From the NCBI RefSeq assembly GCF_963662255.1, contig NC_085060.1, forward strand, positions 8,929,630-8,993,629: a stretch of DNA of 64,000 nt, given 5' to 3'. This document shows, piece after piece, positions 49,185-59,045 of this stretch. The stretch comes from Cinclus cinclus. Lineage: Eukaryota; Chordata; Aves; Passeriformes; Cinclidae. The position numbers were made by a program, and so were the translations under genes. Each line of letters begins with the position of its first letter. Within the stretch, counting starts at the first letter, position 1. The notes under the pieces are model-generated. The model was given only the letters and a program-made list of their open reading frames with translations, searched no databases and was not told the origin of the DNA.

Positions 49185-49258
49185 CGCCTCCGGTGCCCCA
49201 GCAAAACCCTTCCGGGTGGGGGTGGCCCTGGCGGGCGGGTCCTGCGGTCGAGGCGGCG

Positions 49259-49279
49259 ATGGCGGGAGCGCGGCGGTGA
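49259..49279 (+). other. RAP2C: Upstream ORF in RAP2C 5'UTR (MAGARR)
   Basis: ATG at 49259 has a very good context (ggcggcgATGG) and opens a six-codon frame, MAGARR, ending in TGA at 49277-49279. The stop overlaps a GTGAGG that could be a splice donor (49276); an acceptor ctcgctccccccag ends at 49337. If that 62-nt intron is removed, the upstream frame grows to 32 codons and ends at 49417-49419, still before the RAP2C ATG. Either form could reduce RAP2C translation. Whether the transcript includes 49259 is not known. Confidence 0.4.
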
Positions 49280-49454
49280 GGGAGCTCAGCGGGGCTGGGG
49301 CCGCGCCGGGCGCTGACGGGGGTCTCGCTCCCCCCAGGACGGCGCGGGAGCAGTGGGGCCTCGCCCTTCACCTGAGGCGAGCCGGGGCTATGCGAGGGCC
49401 GCGGTGCCGCCTGCCCTAGGCCCGGGCCCGGCGGGGAGCGGCGAGCGGGGCCCG

Positions 49455-49727
49455 ATGCGGGAGTACAAGGTGGTGGTGCTGGGCAGCGGGGGGGTGGGGA
49501 AGTCCGCCCTGACGGTGCAGTTCGTCACCGGGACCTTCATCGAGAAGTACGACCCCACCATCGAGGACTTCTACCGCAAGGAGATCGAGGTGGACTCGTC
49601 CCCCTCGGTGCTGGAGATCCTGGACACGGCGGGCACCGAGCAGTTCGCCTCTATGCGCGACCTCTACATCAAGAACGGGCAGGGATTCATCCTCGTCTAC
49701 AGCCTGGTCAACCAGCAGTCCTTCCAG
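49455..49727 (+). CDS. RAP2C: RAP2C exon 1: GTPase N-terminal half (residues 1-91)
   Basis: RAP2C is a membrane-bound Ras-family GTPase that signals through effectors such as TNIK/MAP4K4 and MINK to the cytoskeleton, cell adhesion and YAP. This exon encodes [11 protein letters not shown]-loop GSGGVGKS (residues 10-17), switch [10 protein letters not shown] (32-40) with the RAP2-specific Phe39, and switch [10 protein letters not shown] (57-64), ending at NQQSFQ. The ATG at 49455 is chosen because it starts the invariant RAP2 N-terminus. The frame is open upstream but has no in-frame ATG there. The donor is GTAACC. All nucleotide-binding residues in this half are intact. Confidence 0.97.
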
Positions 49728-51462
49728 GTAACCTCCCCCGGTGTCCCGTCCTCGGATAGAGACGGCCCTGCCCCGGGGAAGGCGCTGGGCCGAGGAGGAA
49801 GTTTTAGGGGTAGCCACGTGTGCGTAGAAGCGCTTTATCTCCGAAGGGCCAAAAGTGTAAATGCCCAGCTTGAAAGTGCGTTTACCAGCCCTGCTTCCAG
49901 ATGGAAAACTGCTTGCTTTACAGGTACTTATCAGGGTGCCACCATTGTTAAATCCCACGCAGTGCTGGAGAACAATGCCTAGCTCCCACTTCCCCAACAG
50001 AAATCTCTTGGCAATCCCCTTTTGTGAAGAAATCACTCGATATTAAAATCGAGACTTCCCCTTCCAACCCCCTCTTCTTCCTAAAAGGCATGTTTCTGCA
50101 GTTGCTCTTGAGGAGAGTCTCATTGTTCTGCAGTTGTGACTTGTTAAGCGAGCTGCTATTTTCCGCTCCCTGCCCCCAAAATATATTCCTGTCCAGCACG
50201 AGCTTGATGCTCTCCTAGCGTAGGTGGAGTACTGGAGAGGAGAGCTAGCTATACACGATAATTTGTGGGTCTGGGTTTGATTTATCCTATTAAAACACTC
50301 TAAAAAAAGACTTTTTGTCTCTGAGACGTTGTCTCAGGCGTTAACTAGTCTAAGCTGCCTGTAGAAATGGGGCTTTGTTTTTGGGCAGTAAGTGAATTTA
50401 GCAGCCCTCCGTGCAGCGCAGGGATTTTCAACTCCTGGCTTGGCTTGGGCTGCTGAGCTGGGTGTGTTCCAGCTGCTTGGCAAGACCTTGTACACCCCCA
50501 CTGTTTGTTTCTGCTGAAGGCTAAACCTTATCTTAGCAGAGGCCTCGAAACAACCGTGTGCAAGCTGAAGACATGCTTATCTCTGGAAAACAAAAGCAGT
50601 GACATTGGGATGCTTCTGCTCTCATTTTCACTGATTTTTGGGTTTCAGTGAACCTGCATTATTTGGGGAATGGATGTACAGTAATCCACCTTGTTAATAT
50701 TTAATTATTCCTGTCTGTCTGTAGTGTGTTTGCTCTGAAGGCTGTAGGTGTAAACCACTGCAATTCTTTACACAGTGGTAACTTCAGACGCTGGGATTGC
50801 TTTGTCTCAGAACTATGCAAGAATCTGTAGTACTGATAGTAGCTTAAAACACTCAGGGGGCAGAGGAGGCTGACTCAGACGTTCAAGTGTAAACTCCCCG
50901 TGGTGGCTCAGACTTGAATAAATGCATCTCTAGGTAATAAAATCTCTTTACAGCATCTAATTTGGTTACTTACATGTGATTAAATGTGTTCACAATGAAT
51001 TATTCTAAGCATTCCAGGACTGAGAAGGCTTTATTTAAATTGATGGCTTTCTCAAGCTGTAAACTAAGCACAAACTTCCTAAATGGTTGTGTAATGGCAT
51101 GCCCCTGCTAGGGTTACAGGTCCTTAGACTTGAGTCAACTTCTTCAGAAAGCTGAAACCAGCCTTCAGAGCAGTAATACCTCTGGCTGAAAAAACTGAGA
51201 ACACAGCACTCACTTTCTGTTTGTATATGCACATAAATCCTATAAAATATGTGTGCTTTCATATAAAAGAAGTAGTTTAGTGATAGGTGATAAATTTTGT
51301 CTGAATTCTAGATCTGTGTGACTGTTAGTTCAAAGTCTTCTGATGTATTTTTAAGGCTCAGTTGCACATGAGGGTTATTAAAATGTGTTTCTGTAGTGGT
51401 TCTGTAGCAGCTCCATGGATTTGATTCCTTGCATGTACTAACCAGCTGGATTGTTTGACCAG
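49728..51462 (+). other. RAP2C: RAP2C intron (1.7 kb)
   Basis: Phase-0 intron between codons 91 and 92, from GTAACC to ttgtttgaccag. The first 100 bases are GC-rich (end of the CpG island), the rest AT-richer. No repeat or extra exon recognised. Confidence 0.9.
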
Positions 51463-51741
51463 GACATCAAGCCGATGAGGGACCAGATTGTCCGGGTGAA
51501 GAGATACGAGAAAGTTCCTCTGATCCTAGTGGGGAATAAAGTGGATCTGGAGTCGGAGAGGGAAGTCTTATCTGCAGAAGGCAGAGCCCTGGCTCAGGAG
51601 TGGGGCTGTCCTTTCATGGAGACTTCAGCCAAGAGCAAAACAATGGTGGATGAACTGTTTGCTGAGATCGTCAGGCAAATGAACTATGCCTCCCTGCCTG
51701 AAAAACAAGATCAATGTTGTACAACTTGCATCGTCCAGTGA
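51463..51741 (+). CDS. RAP2C: RAP2C exon 2: GTPase C-terminal half (residues 92-183)
   Basis: Encodes [20 protein letters not shown], the guanine-specificity motif NKVD (residues 116-119), ETSAKSK (144-150) and the tail [20 protein letters not shown], ending TCIVQ. The tail identifies RAP2C: human RAP2C ends [19 protein letters not shown], while RAP2A and RAP2B end differently. Cys176/Cys177 are palmitoylation sites in the family and Cys180 of the CIVQ box is prenylated, anchoring the protein to plasma and recycling-endosome membranes. Total length is 183 residues, as expected. Differences from the human protein as I recall it are conservative (for example [11 protein letters not shown] for EPEREVMSSEG). 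Confidence 0.97.
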   Translation, partial: DIKPMRDQIVRVKRYEKVPLILVGNKVDLESEREVLSAEGRALAQEWGCPFMETSAKSKTMVDELFAEIVRQMNYASLPEKQDQCCTTCIVQ

Positions 51742-52225
51742 GAGAAATTAAGAAAAACCTCAACCATGGCCATACAGAGCAGGTTGGTGGAACAGTCATA
51801 ACTAACTGAGGTGCCTAAATATGGCATTTCAGTAGGAGGTAAAGGGACAGGGAGTCTGAAAATGAGGCAGTCTAATCTGGAGGCAGCCTTCCTCCAAAAG
51901 AGATGGGAGTTCACATGCACATGATTGAGTCAAATGGACTTCTTGTATTACCTCAGTGGGGTTAGTCAGGGAACGCTGCATTTGCTTGCAGTAATTTCAC
52001 AGTGAAACAAAGTGAATGATCTCATCTGCACCTATTTTGACTGTCAGTGCTGTATTTGATGCTGTTTTTCTGCGTAAGTGCTTTGTGATGTTGTAGTGGG
52101 TTTATTCTTGTAGCTAGTATCTGAATTATTTTCAAGTAATGGGAGTTACATTGGAGTTCAGTGGGATTATTGTCACCAAGTTTCCCTGTAGTTTTGCTGA
52201 GACAACTTTGACCTTGTTTAAAAGA

Positions 52226-52231
52226 AATAAA
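52226..52231 (+). terminator. RAP2C: Candidate RAP2C proximal polyadenylation signal
   Basis: AATAAA in taaaagaaataaagttctgtag, about 485 bases after the stop codon. Use here would give a short 3'UTR. Confidence 0.4.
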
Positions 52232-55200
52232 GTTCTGTAGTACAAAAACAGACAGTACCCTCCTGCCTTATCAGTGGAGTAAGTTTCTCTTGCAAGAGAA
52301 CCACCCTGAGTGGTGAGAAGTGGCTTGAAGCCCACTTGTGATAGTCAAGGGCATGCACAAAGTGCTCTTCATCTCAGATCTCCAGAGCAGAGGACACACT
52401 GCAAAATGGCTTCCCAATGCAGGACTCTCCCAGTGACTTGTAAGAGGTGTGATGAGTGTGGTGTTCAGAGGGCCCACTGTAAAACTTATCCTGTGTCAGG
52501 TGTTGCTTTGATTTTTACTTTTTTTCCTCCAGGACAGCTTCCTTTGTCCTTCCACATGTGTGAAAGACCATGTGTGTGGTCTTTTTCAGCACCTTTTTCA
52601 CCTGACTGTGGGCAGGTCTGTTCCTCCTTGATGTGCGTTCCTGTGAGGTGTTTCTGAACCCCCTCACACTCCTGTTTCCCCTGTAGGTGTTGCAGGTCTT
52701 GTTTCACACTGGCTCGAGTCCATGTTACTGCAGAGCACCATTGGTGTGCTCTGTGTGCAGCCAGCTGGCCCCTCAGACCTCTGGTTGTCTGTTGGATCTG
52801 TCTTCACAAACAGCTTGTCATGATCTCTAAGGGCAACTGCAGGAGTGAGGGATGATGTGGAAGTCCAGGAGATGGAACTGCCCCTCCTGACAGCTGCACT
52901 GCTTGAGGCTCAGACTCCCATTGCCATGTTAGTAACTTGCTTAACTCAAATAAGCTTTTTGTGTCTGAGTGACAAGAGGTAAAATAGGTTATTACTTGAA
53001 GCTTTGAACCCTGTATCAATCTTGAGTGCAAGGTCAGCGAGTGAAGTCTCAAAGCTTGTCTTTGAGATTTTTATCAAGTGCTTTTTAAATAACAAATTTC
53101 AGGTGCTCATGGCCCTAGCACTGTTATGCTACAGATAATACATGATGATTTTATCTCCAGTTCTGTGAAATTAGGAAGGGCTGCTGTCTCTGTGTAAGAG
53201 GTGTGTGTAAGTTTGAGATTTGCTTCTTGAAAGGTGAGGGAGCTTGTTGTTTTGAAGCAGAGGAAAATTACAAATAAAGTCTTTCATTGTACATTAATCA
53301 CACCTGCAGAGTCTATGGAGTTCTAGGAAGAAATGAATCTTAAGAAATCACTGCCTTTTTAAAAAAGATTGAGTGCTGCAGAGATGGTATCCTGAACTGT
53401 GTATAGTAATGCAATGTTGCAGCTATTTCTAAGGCAGCTTCACAAACAAGATTATGTGGACTAGAAGTATCATGGCAAAGGATATGGCAGTTCCCTGGGT
53501 TACTAATGGTTCATCTCGTGCAGGTTACTGTCTTAAACTCTGACAAAATCAGGCCTTTCATCCTTGAAATTTATAGTTCTGGAATTGATTGCTTCTAAGG
53601 GAGGGTTTGTAACCTATCTGCTTCTGGATTTAGCACTAAGTAGTACATTTAATCTTAAGGGTGAAATTGAAGAAGGGGCAGGGCAACATGATATTCCTTT
53701 GAATGGTAACTTATGCCTAGATTTGCTGGGTTTCCTAAACATGTTCTTGTTTCAGAAGAAACATCTGTATTCTTACGTCTTTTTGAGCTCTTGAGACAGA
53801 GGATCTGAGCTTTTGTGACAAAGATTTCCTCTCCTTCCTTCTGCCTAGCTTAGACAATCACCCCGAGTCTTTAGCAGCAAACTGCTTCCTTGCTTCTGGG
53901 GAATGCTGTCTCTACCCAGTATAGTCTCATCACCTGTGCCAAACAAGTCTTTCCTTCCTGATCCATTTCCTATTCAGTCCAGTTCTCACTATGTCTGGAG
54001 CTTTTATTACTCATTCTGGCTTTTCAGAGGCTTCATGCTCTATATTTCATTTCAGCCTAACAGTTTGGGGATATTTTCCTCTTCCTGGCTCCCACTCCAT
54101 CCTTGTTCTTTGAGTAGATGTAGGATCTCATTGACTTCATTGTAAGCCTTTGCTGCTTGGTAATTTCTGTCTGATGTGCTCTGGTAGGAGAGGTGCTGAT
54201 GGTGTCTTGTGATATCTCTAATCAGCTTTGTAATCCTGCTTATCTATGATCCAGGAAACAGTTGCTGCTTGTCAGGCCTCTGCTTTAGAGGAGTGACCCC
54301 TCCTAGGTAAATTGAAACTGAAGAAGTAGAACCAGCTGTCTGAAAATTTGTGTGTGGAAAGTGGGCTTGAACTACAGCAGTGTCCTGGGATCATCATCAT
54401 AATCTCTTGAGTTCTGTAACCTGGCTGTCCAGGAGTCTTGGGTGTGTCAGTTCACAGAGCAGTACATACACCAGTTTGTGTTCCTGCAGTTCTGCTGCAG
54501 AAACCCATGGGAGGGGGTGGGGGTGGGTTTTTTTTTGCTAGGCCTAGCTTTGCCTGAGGCTGTTCCAGTGTCAGTTTTAACTCACAGGTGCCACTTAACC
54601 TCTTTTTGGTGCTGATACCTTGATCTGTCAGCTATGATGTGTAGGTTCTTTCATGACATTTTTGAGAAGCATTTGTGAAACTGCTGTTCCAGTCAGCTGT
54701 CTCGGATGAGATGAAGGATGGAACATAACTGCATAGTCAGGATAACCCATAGTTCCTTTAAAAAATGTGTGTTATTCTCACATCCTGTTTCCTTCCTCCC
54801 CTTTCCTGTTTCTGCAGTGGTCTTCTGTCATTTTGCTCTTGCATTCAGAGATAGGAGAGTTCTAGGACCTGGATTATGTTCCTTGCTCCAGTATTTCTCT
54901 TGAATTTTCAGTATGGCACTGTTTAGTATTTTGAATCTTCCTTAAAGTATGGTACCTGGTAGAGTGCTCATGCACTAAAGTCTTTCTGATACAAATAGGA
55001 TTGGTAATACCTTAACACTGGGATGCAAGACTGATTCTGATTAGTGATTTCTGTCCCCTGTGTTCATGAGTAACTAGTCTTAGCAAGGTTGAAGGAAACG
55101 TATTCCTCTCTAGGAATAAAAACTGAATGTGTACTCCAGTCTATGTGGCTATGCAACACAGACACATTTATTATACTATATTTTTAACTTCCCCTTTTCT

Positions 55201-58051
55201 CCTGCCTGCTCAGAGAAGAGACCAGAGAGTGGTATAAAATATCACAGGCAAATGAAGCCACATAAGGTATTGTGTAGTGTTAATTTTAGTAACTAAACAC
55301 AAATGGAGACATGACAAATCTGAATTGGGAGGTCCCAAACCTGCAAATGCAAGGATGCTGAAGGGCACGTGCAGGAAAATACCATTACTTCATTTTTCTG
55401 TTCTTACTATTCATGGCAATTCTTTGCTGGCTACATTGTTGAATGCTGGATTTAGATGAGTTTTTGGGGTAGATCTAACTCTGGTAGGATGGGCAGCTAC
55501 ATTGTTAATGTTTTGCTTCTTCTGTGCTCTAAGTAAAGATAAAACATGTATTAATAAGCATGTCTAATCCATCCCCATTAGAAGCTACATGTTGGTTTGC
55601 TGCTTTTGACAGTACAGGGTCCCTCTCTGTCTAAAACTTGTGGACCAGCAACAGTGTGTGGGGTGGGAGTGATCTCACCAGAATGGGAGAGAATTGCTGT
55701 TAGCTGGAAAACATAAAAACAGGCAAGAAAAACCTGGCTGTTGGCTCCTGTCAGGGCAGGAGTGCTGCTGCTGAATGTTGGGGTTGACCAGTTGTTAGGT
55801 AAGAAGGGGAGCCCTGGCTATGTCAGAGCACTGTGCCATGACAAACTGTTAGCTGAGAGCAAATCAACAGCTCTGAAGAGAAATGGTGCTGTAGGAAACA
55901 TAAGGTCCTGACTCATTTGCTAGAGTGAAGTACATGCACATACATATGACGGGTTTCTACAGACTTTGAGCTTTGCCTGAGACTTTTAGGATATCTCTGC
56001 AGATAAATCCTGGGAGCTACAAGCAAGTTACCTGAAATGCAAAGATGGTTTGGTCACATGGGTAACATGTTGGTGTGCTTGATTGAGGATGATGGTGTAT
56101 AGCTCTGTCCCTGCTGCCTGAATGCTAAGGGGCTTTTTTTTGGAGTCGTTTATGGGGTCTGACTGCTGAGAACACAGATGTCAAAACTGACTTAGTTTTC
56201 ATCTGCCTGTTCCCAGAACTTGTGCTAAAGGCCCTTGCTGTATGTTACTGGGTATTGCACATACACTAGGTCCTGCATTGGTGCATCTGTAGAAGGGAAC
56301 TTAAATTTCCTGGCTTTTTCAGATCTTTAGATAGATGCAATTTGGTATCCTACAGCAGCAGCTGTTACAAAGTGAATAGCAGTAGGTTATTACCAGAGGA
56401 GCATTTGGGAATGCTGCTGTGAAAAGCAGTGCTTTGGAGCTCAGGAGGGAAAACTGGCCATTCCGGGCAAGGGAGGAGCAGTGCTCACTTTGAATGTGTA
56501 TTGAATATTGCTTTCATTTTTTTGTTGTTGTTGTTGTTTAAATTGCAGATAAAACTCAGAGGAAACTTGCACAGATGCTGCTTTGGAGAACTTTCAGCCC
56601 AGGTTGCAGAGCTGAGCCTTGGTAAACCTGTCTCTTACAGCACATTGCCATACGTCTAAGTGCATAAGGTTGGTGGCCTCCAGGATCCACACACCTTAAT
56701 CAGAATGCTTAGCATGTTTACCATAAGTTTTAAAATCTGTTCTTTATCTATCAGTCCTTTTATAGCTTTCTAAGTTCATATAATGGCTAATATGCAAGAG
56801 TTCATTTTTAATATTTTAATTGATTTCTTTAATCAATTCTGAACTTGTATTTATTAAATACTTAAACTCAGTATTACCTACTCAATGCCTTTTAAAAGAA
56901 GAGAGTTTTAATGGAGAATAAGTTGAGCCTTAAACAAATGGTTACTTCTGTATATTACCTCGCATCAGTGCTTATTTCTATTTGCAAGGTTTTCTCCTAC
57001 AATGTAGTTGGTCATTCTTTGAGACTTTTTGTTTACGTGTGACAGTGTCATGGAAAGATACTGAAGGCACCTCTGTTGTATGGATGTAGTATCCCTTTTC
57101 TTGGCAAATGCAGCTGTGACAGTGTGTTTGTAACCAGTCCAGTTTGACAGTAGGGATTACTTGGAATGGGCTATAAAGTCTCCAGCTGATGTTTCTTGCA
57201 ATCTCGGGTTTCTTAATTGAACATGACAATTGTAGCATTGAAAAACAGCAGCACACTTTTCCTTCTGCTGAGTTTCTAAACTTGCTTGTTTACAAATTGC
57301 TTCTCTATGCCTTTGAAAAGGGATAATGTATCCTTCAAAACAGGCTCTATGCCTACTCTGTCAGCTCAGCTTTGCCTGGCACAGTAAGACATCTAGTAGA
57401 CCTCTGCATATGTAAATCTAATGCAAATAAGATCACTTTACATTTTATAGTTCCTAATATTTGTCTTTCTGAATAATATTTTAAAGCAATATTTGTTAAA
57501 GTTTTTCTTGCACTGTCACAAATTGCTTTTTAGTTTGTTTTTTTTTCCCCAATAAACAAGTTTAATATTAGAGACAACTTGGTGTAACAAGGGGAAAAGC
57601 ACCAGGTTTCAGTGATACTAACTGCAAGTGTGCTTTAAACAGCCATTGCCTTCCTTATTGTTTACCTGATCAACATTTTCTCTGAATACTTGAAAATTTT
57701 AACAATAACACAGGTGTAAAGAGCAGAATGAAAATGTACAAAGAACAGACAAAATCTTTTTGTTCACCTTTATTAACGTGTTGCGTACATGAGAGCTTTT
57801 TCTAGCAGTGGTTTAAAATGTGTAATTTTTTTTTTGCAGAAATTTAATAACTGCAGCTCACCTACTGCACCAAAGTTCTAGGTTTTTAGGAGCCCAGCTT
57901 TAGTCATTTGAACATGCTTCTAGAAATGTACATTCTTTCCCTGTAATAGCTAAATGTCTATGAGAAAAGCTCCAGTAAAAGCAGTGATGGATATATGAGG
58001 TTAAGCAGTTGAAAACTCACAAATTGTATTGTGGATGATGGCATTTAAAAC

Positions 58052-58057
58052 AATAAA
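58052..58057 (+). terminator. RAP2C: Candidate RAP2C polyadenylation signal (intermediate)
   Basis: AATAAA in ttaaaacaataaaagatcacc, followed by a T-rich segment (tagtgttttattggtagtaatg) within 50 bases. Confidence 0.35.
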
Positions 58058-58533
58058 AGATCACCGGTACAGTATCTCAATATTAGTGTTTTATTGGTAG
58101 TAATGCAGGTTGACTTTACAATATTAGCAGAAATAAAGATTCTGTGTCTACATTCAGTGTTGAATTTGAATCCTGAAAAGAAGAGGACAGCAGGATTTCT
58201 GCCTGGTTATTGAAACATCTGATTATTTTTCTGTGGGGTTACTTGAATTTTTTTTTTTCCTGTTTGTACGAACTTTATAAACAGGCTGAGGCTAATACTT
58301 AGGTTTGCACTTTAATATCAAAATTAAACCAAACCTTGTATTCAAAGTAGATTTTTTTTAAGTGATGGTTGTTGATCTTTTTTGTAGGTTGTAAGGAAGT
58401 AATAGGATATGAAAGTAATTAATAAAGATCCTAGTTTTCCTTTGTCTAAGCAGGAAAAAGTTGGTTGATATTGGTCAGTGGTTCATTCCTATGGGTAGTT
58501 TTCAAAGCAGTGTTCATTTTCATTGACCTCAGC

Positions 58534-58607
58534 AAAAAAAAAAAAAAAAAAAAAAGAAAAAAGAAAAAAAAAACACAAAAAACCACAAACAAATGAAAAA
58601 AAAAAAC
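58534..58607. repeat. Long A-rich tract (A22 followed by A-rich sequence)
   Basis: An uninterrupted run of 22 A's (58534-58555) followed by about 50 bases of A runs broken by G, C and T. There is no retroposed gene or SINE body immediately upstream and no obvious target-site duplication, so it is read as a simple repeat in the 3'UTR rather than a retroposon tail. It could cause internal oligo-dT priming in cDNA data. Confidence 0.85.
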
Positions 58608-59020
58608 CTTAAACTTGAACTAGCTTAGAGTGACAGGACTGGGAAAATGAGAGATGGTTTCTTCAGCACACTTTGGGGGGAAAAAGGGACCAAAAGTTTA
58701 TTTAGGCTTCCTCAATAGTTTGCATGTGAAGTTGCTTATTAGAGTAAGAGGCTAATAATAAATGCAATATGTATTGTCTTTACTATGGCATCTGTTTAGG
58801 AGTTGTTCAAATCACTGCAGTAGGGCTCTACAAATAAAAATGTAACCTAACATCTTGTATCTAATGTACTGTATCTTTATCAGTGATAGGTGAAATCTGG
58901 AATAACAAGTGCAAAAATGGAACAATTACCTATAATGCTTTGTAAAAAGTTTTTTCCAGTAGAATTCATTCTTGTCATTTTGTAAGACAACCCTACAGTC
59001 CACCTGTTTGTAACTTTTTT

Positions 59021-59026
59021 AATAAA
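59021..59026 (+). terminator. RAP2C: Candidate RAP2C distal polyadenylation signal
   Basis: AATAAA in taacttttttaataaaatag, followed about 25 bases later by a G/T-rich downstream element (gtgtgagtagtctctgttcag). It marks the change from AT-rich to GC-richer DNA, so it is the best candidate for the gene's 3' end. Confidence 0.6.
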
Positions 59027-59045
59027 ATAGATACCTGTATTACCA

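Larger units (their letters stand above)
48000..49800 (+). promoter_or_regulatory. RAP2C: RAP2C CpG-island promoter region
   Basis: CpG-rich DNA rises sharply at about 48,000, is broken by a CR1 copy (48,375-48,770), and peaks at 48,780-49,720 around RAP2C exon 1. No TATA box is seen. Candidate sites are a YY1-like GCCGCCATGTT at 48973-48983, an octamer ATGCAAAT at 49018-49025, an ETS/GABP site CCGGAAGTG at 49156-49164 and a GC box GGGGCGGGGC at 49175-49184. Transcription probably starts a little downstream of the GC box. Human RAP2C has a head-to-head antisense RNA, so bidirectional activity is possible. Confidence 0.8.
51742..59045 (+). other. RAP2C: RAP2C 3' untranslated region (extent inferred)
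   Basis: No further coding sequence follows. Candidate polyadenylation hexamers occur at 52226 and at about 53,275, 57,550, 58,052 and 59,021. The last 2.3 kb (56,700-59,045) is strongly AT-rich, like a long conserved 3'UTR. The middle (51,900-56,500) looks more like ordinary intron. A possible acceptor, aattgcag, ends at 56548, and a possible donor CAG/GTTGGT lies at about 51,783, so a spliced 3'UTR exon is an alternative. Confidence 0.5.

Noticed and set aside
49353..49454. In-frame 34-codon N-terminal extension of RAP2C
   Set aside because: The frame is open upstream but the apparent start is GTG, with no in-frame ATG; RAP2 proteins begin at [10 protein letters not shown].
58534..58607. 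Poly(A) tail of a retroposed gene or SINE
   Set aside because: No retroposed body upstream and no visible target-site duplication; better explained as a simple A-rich repeat.
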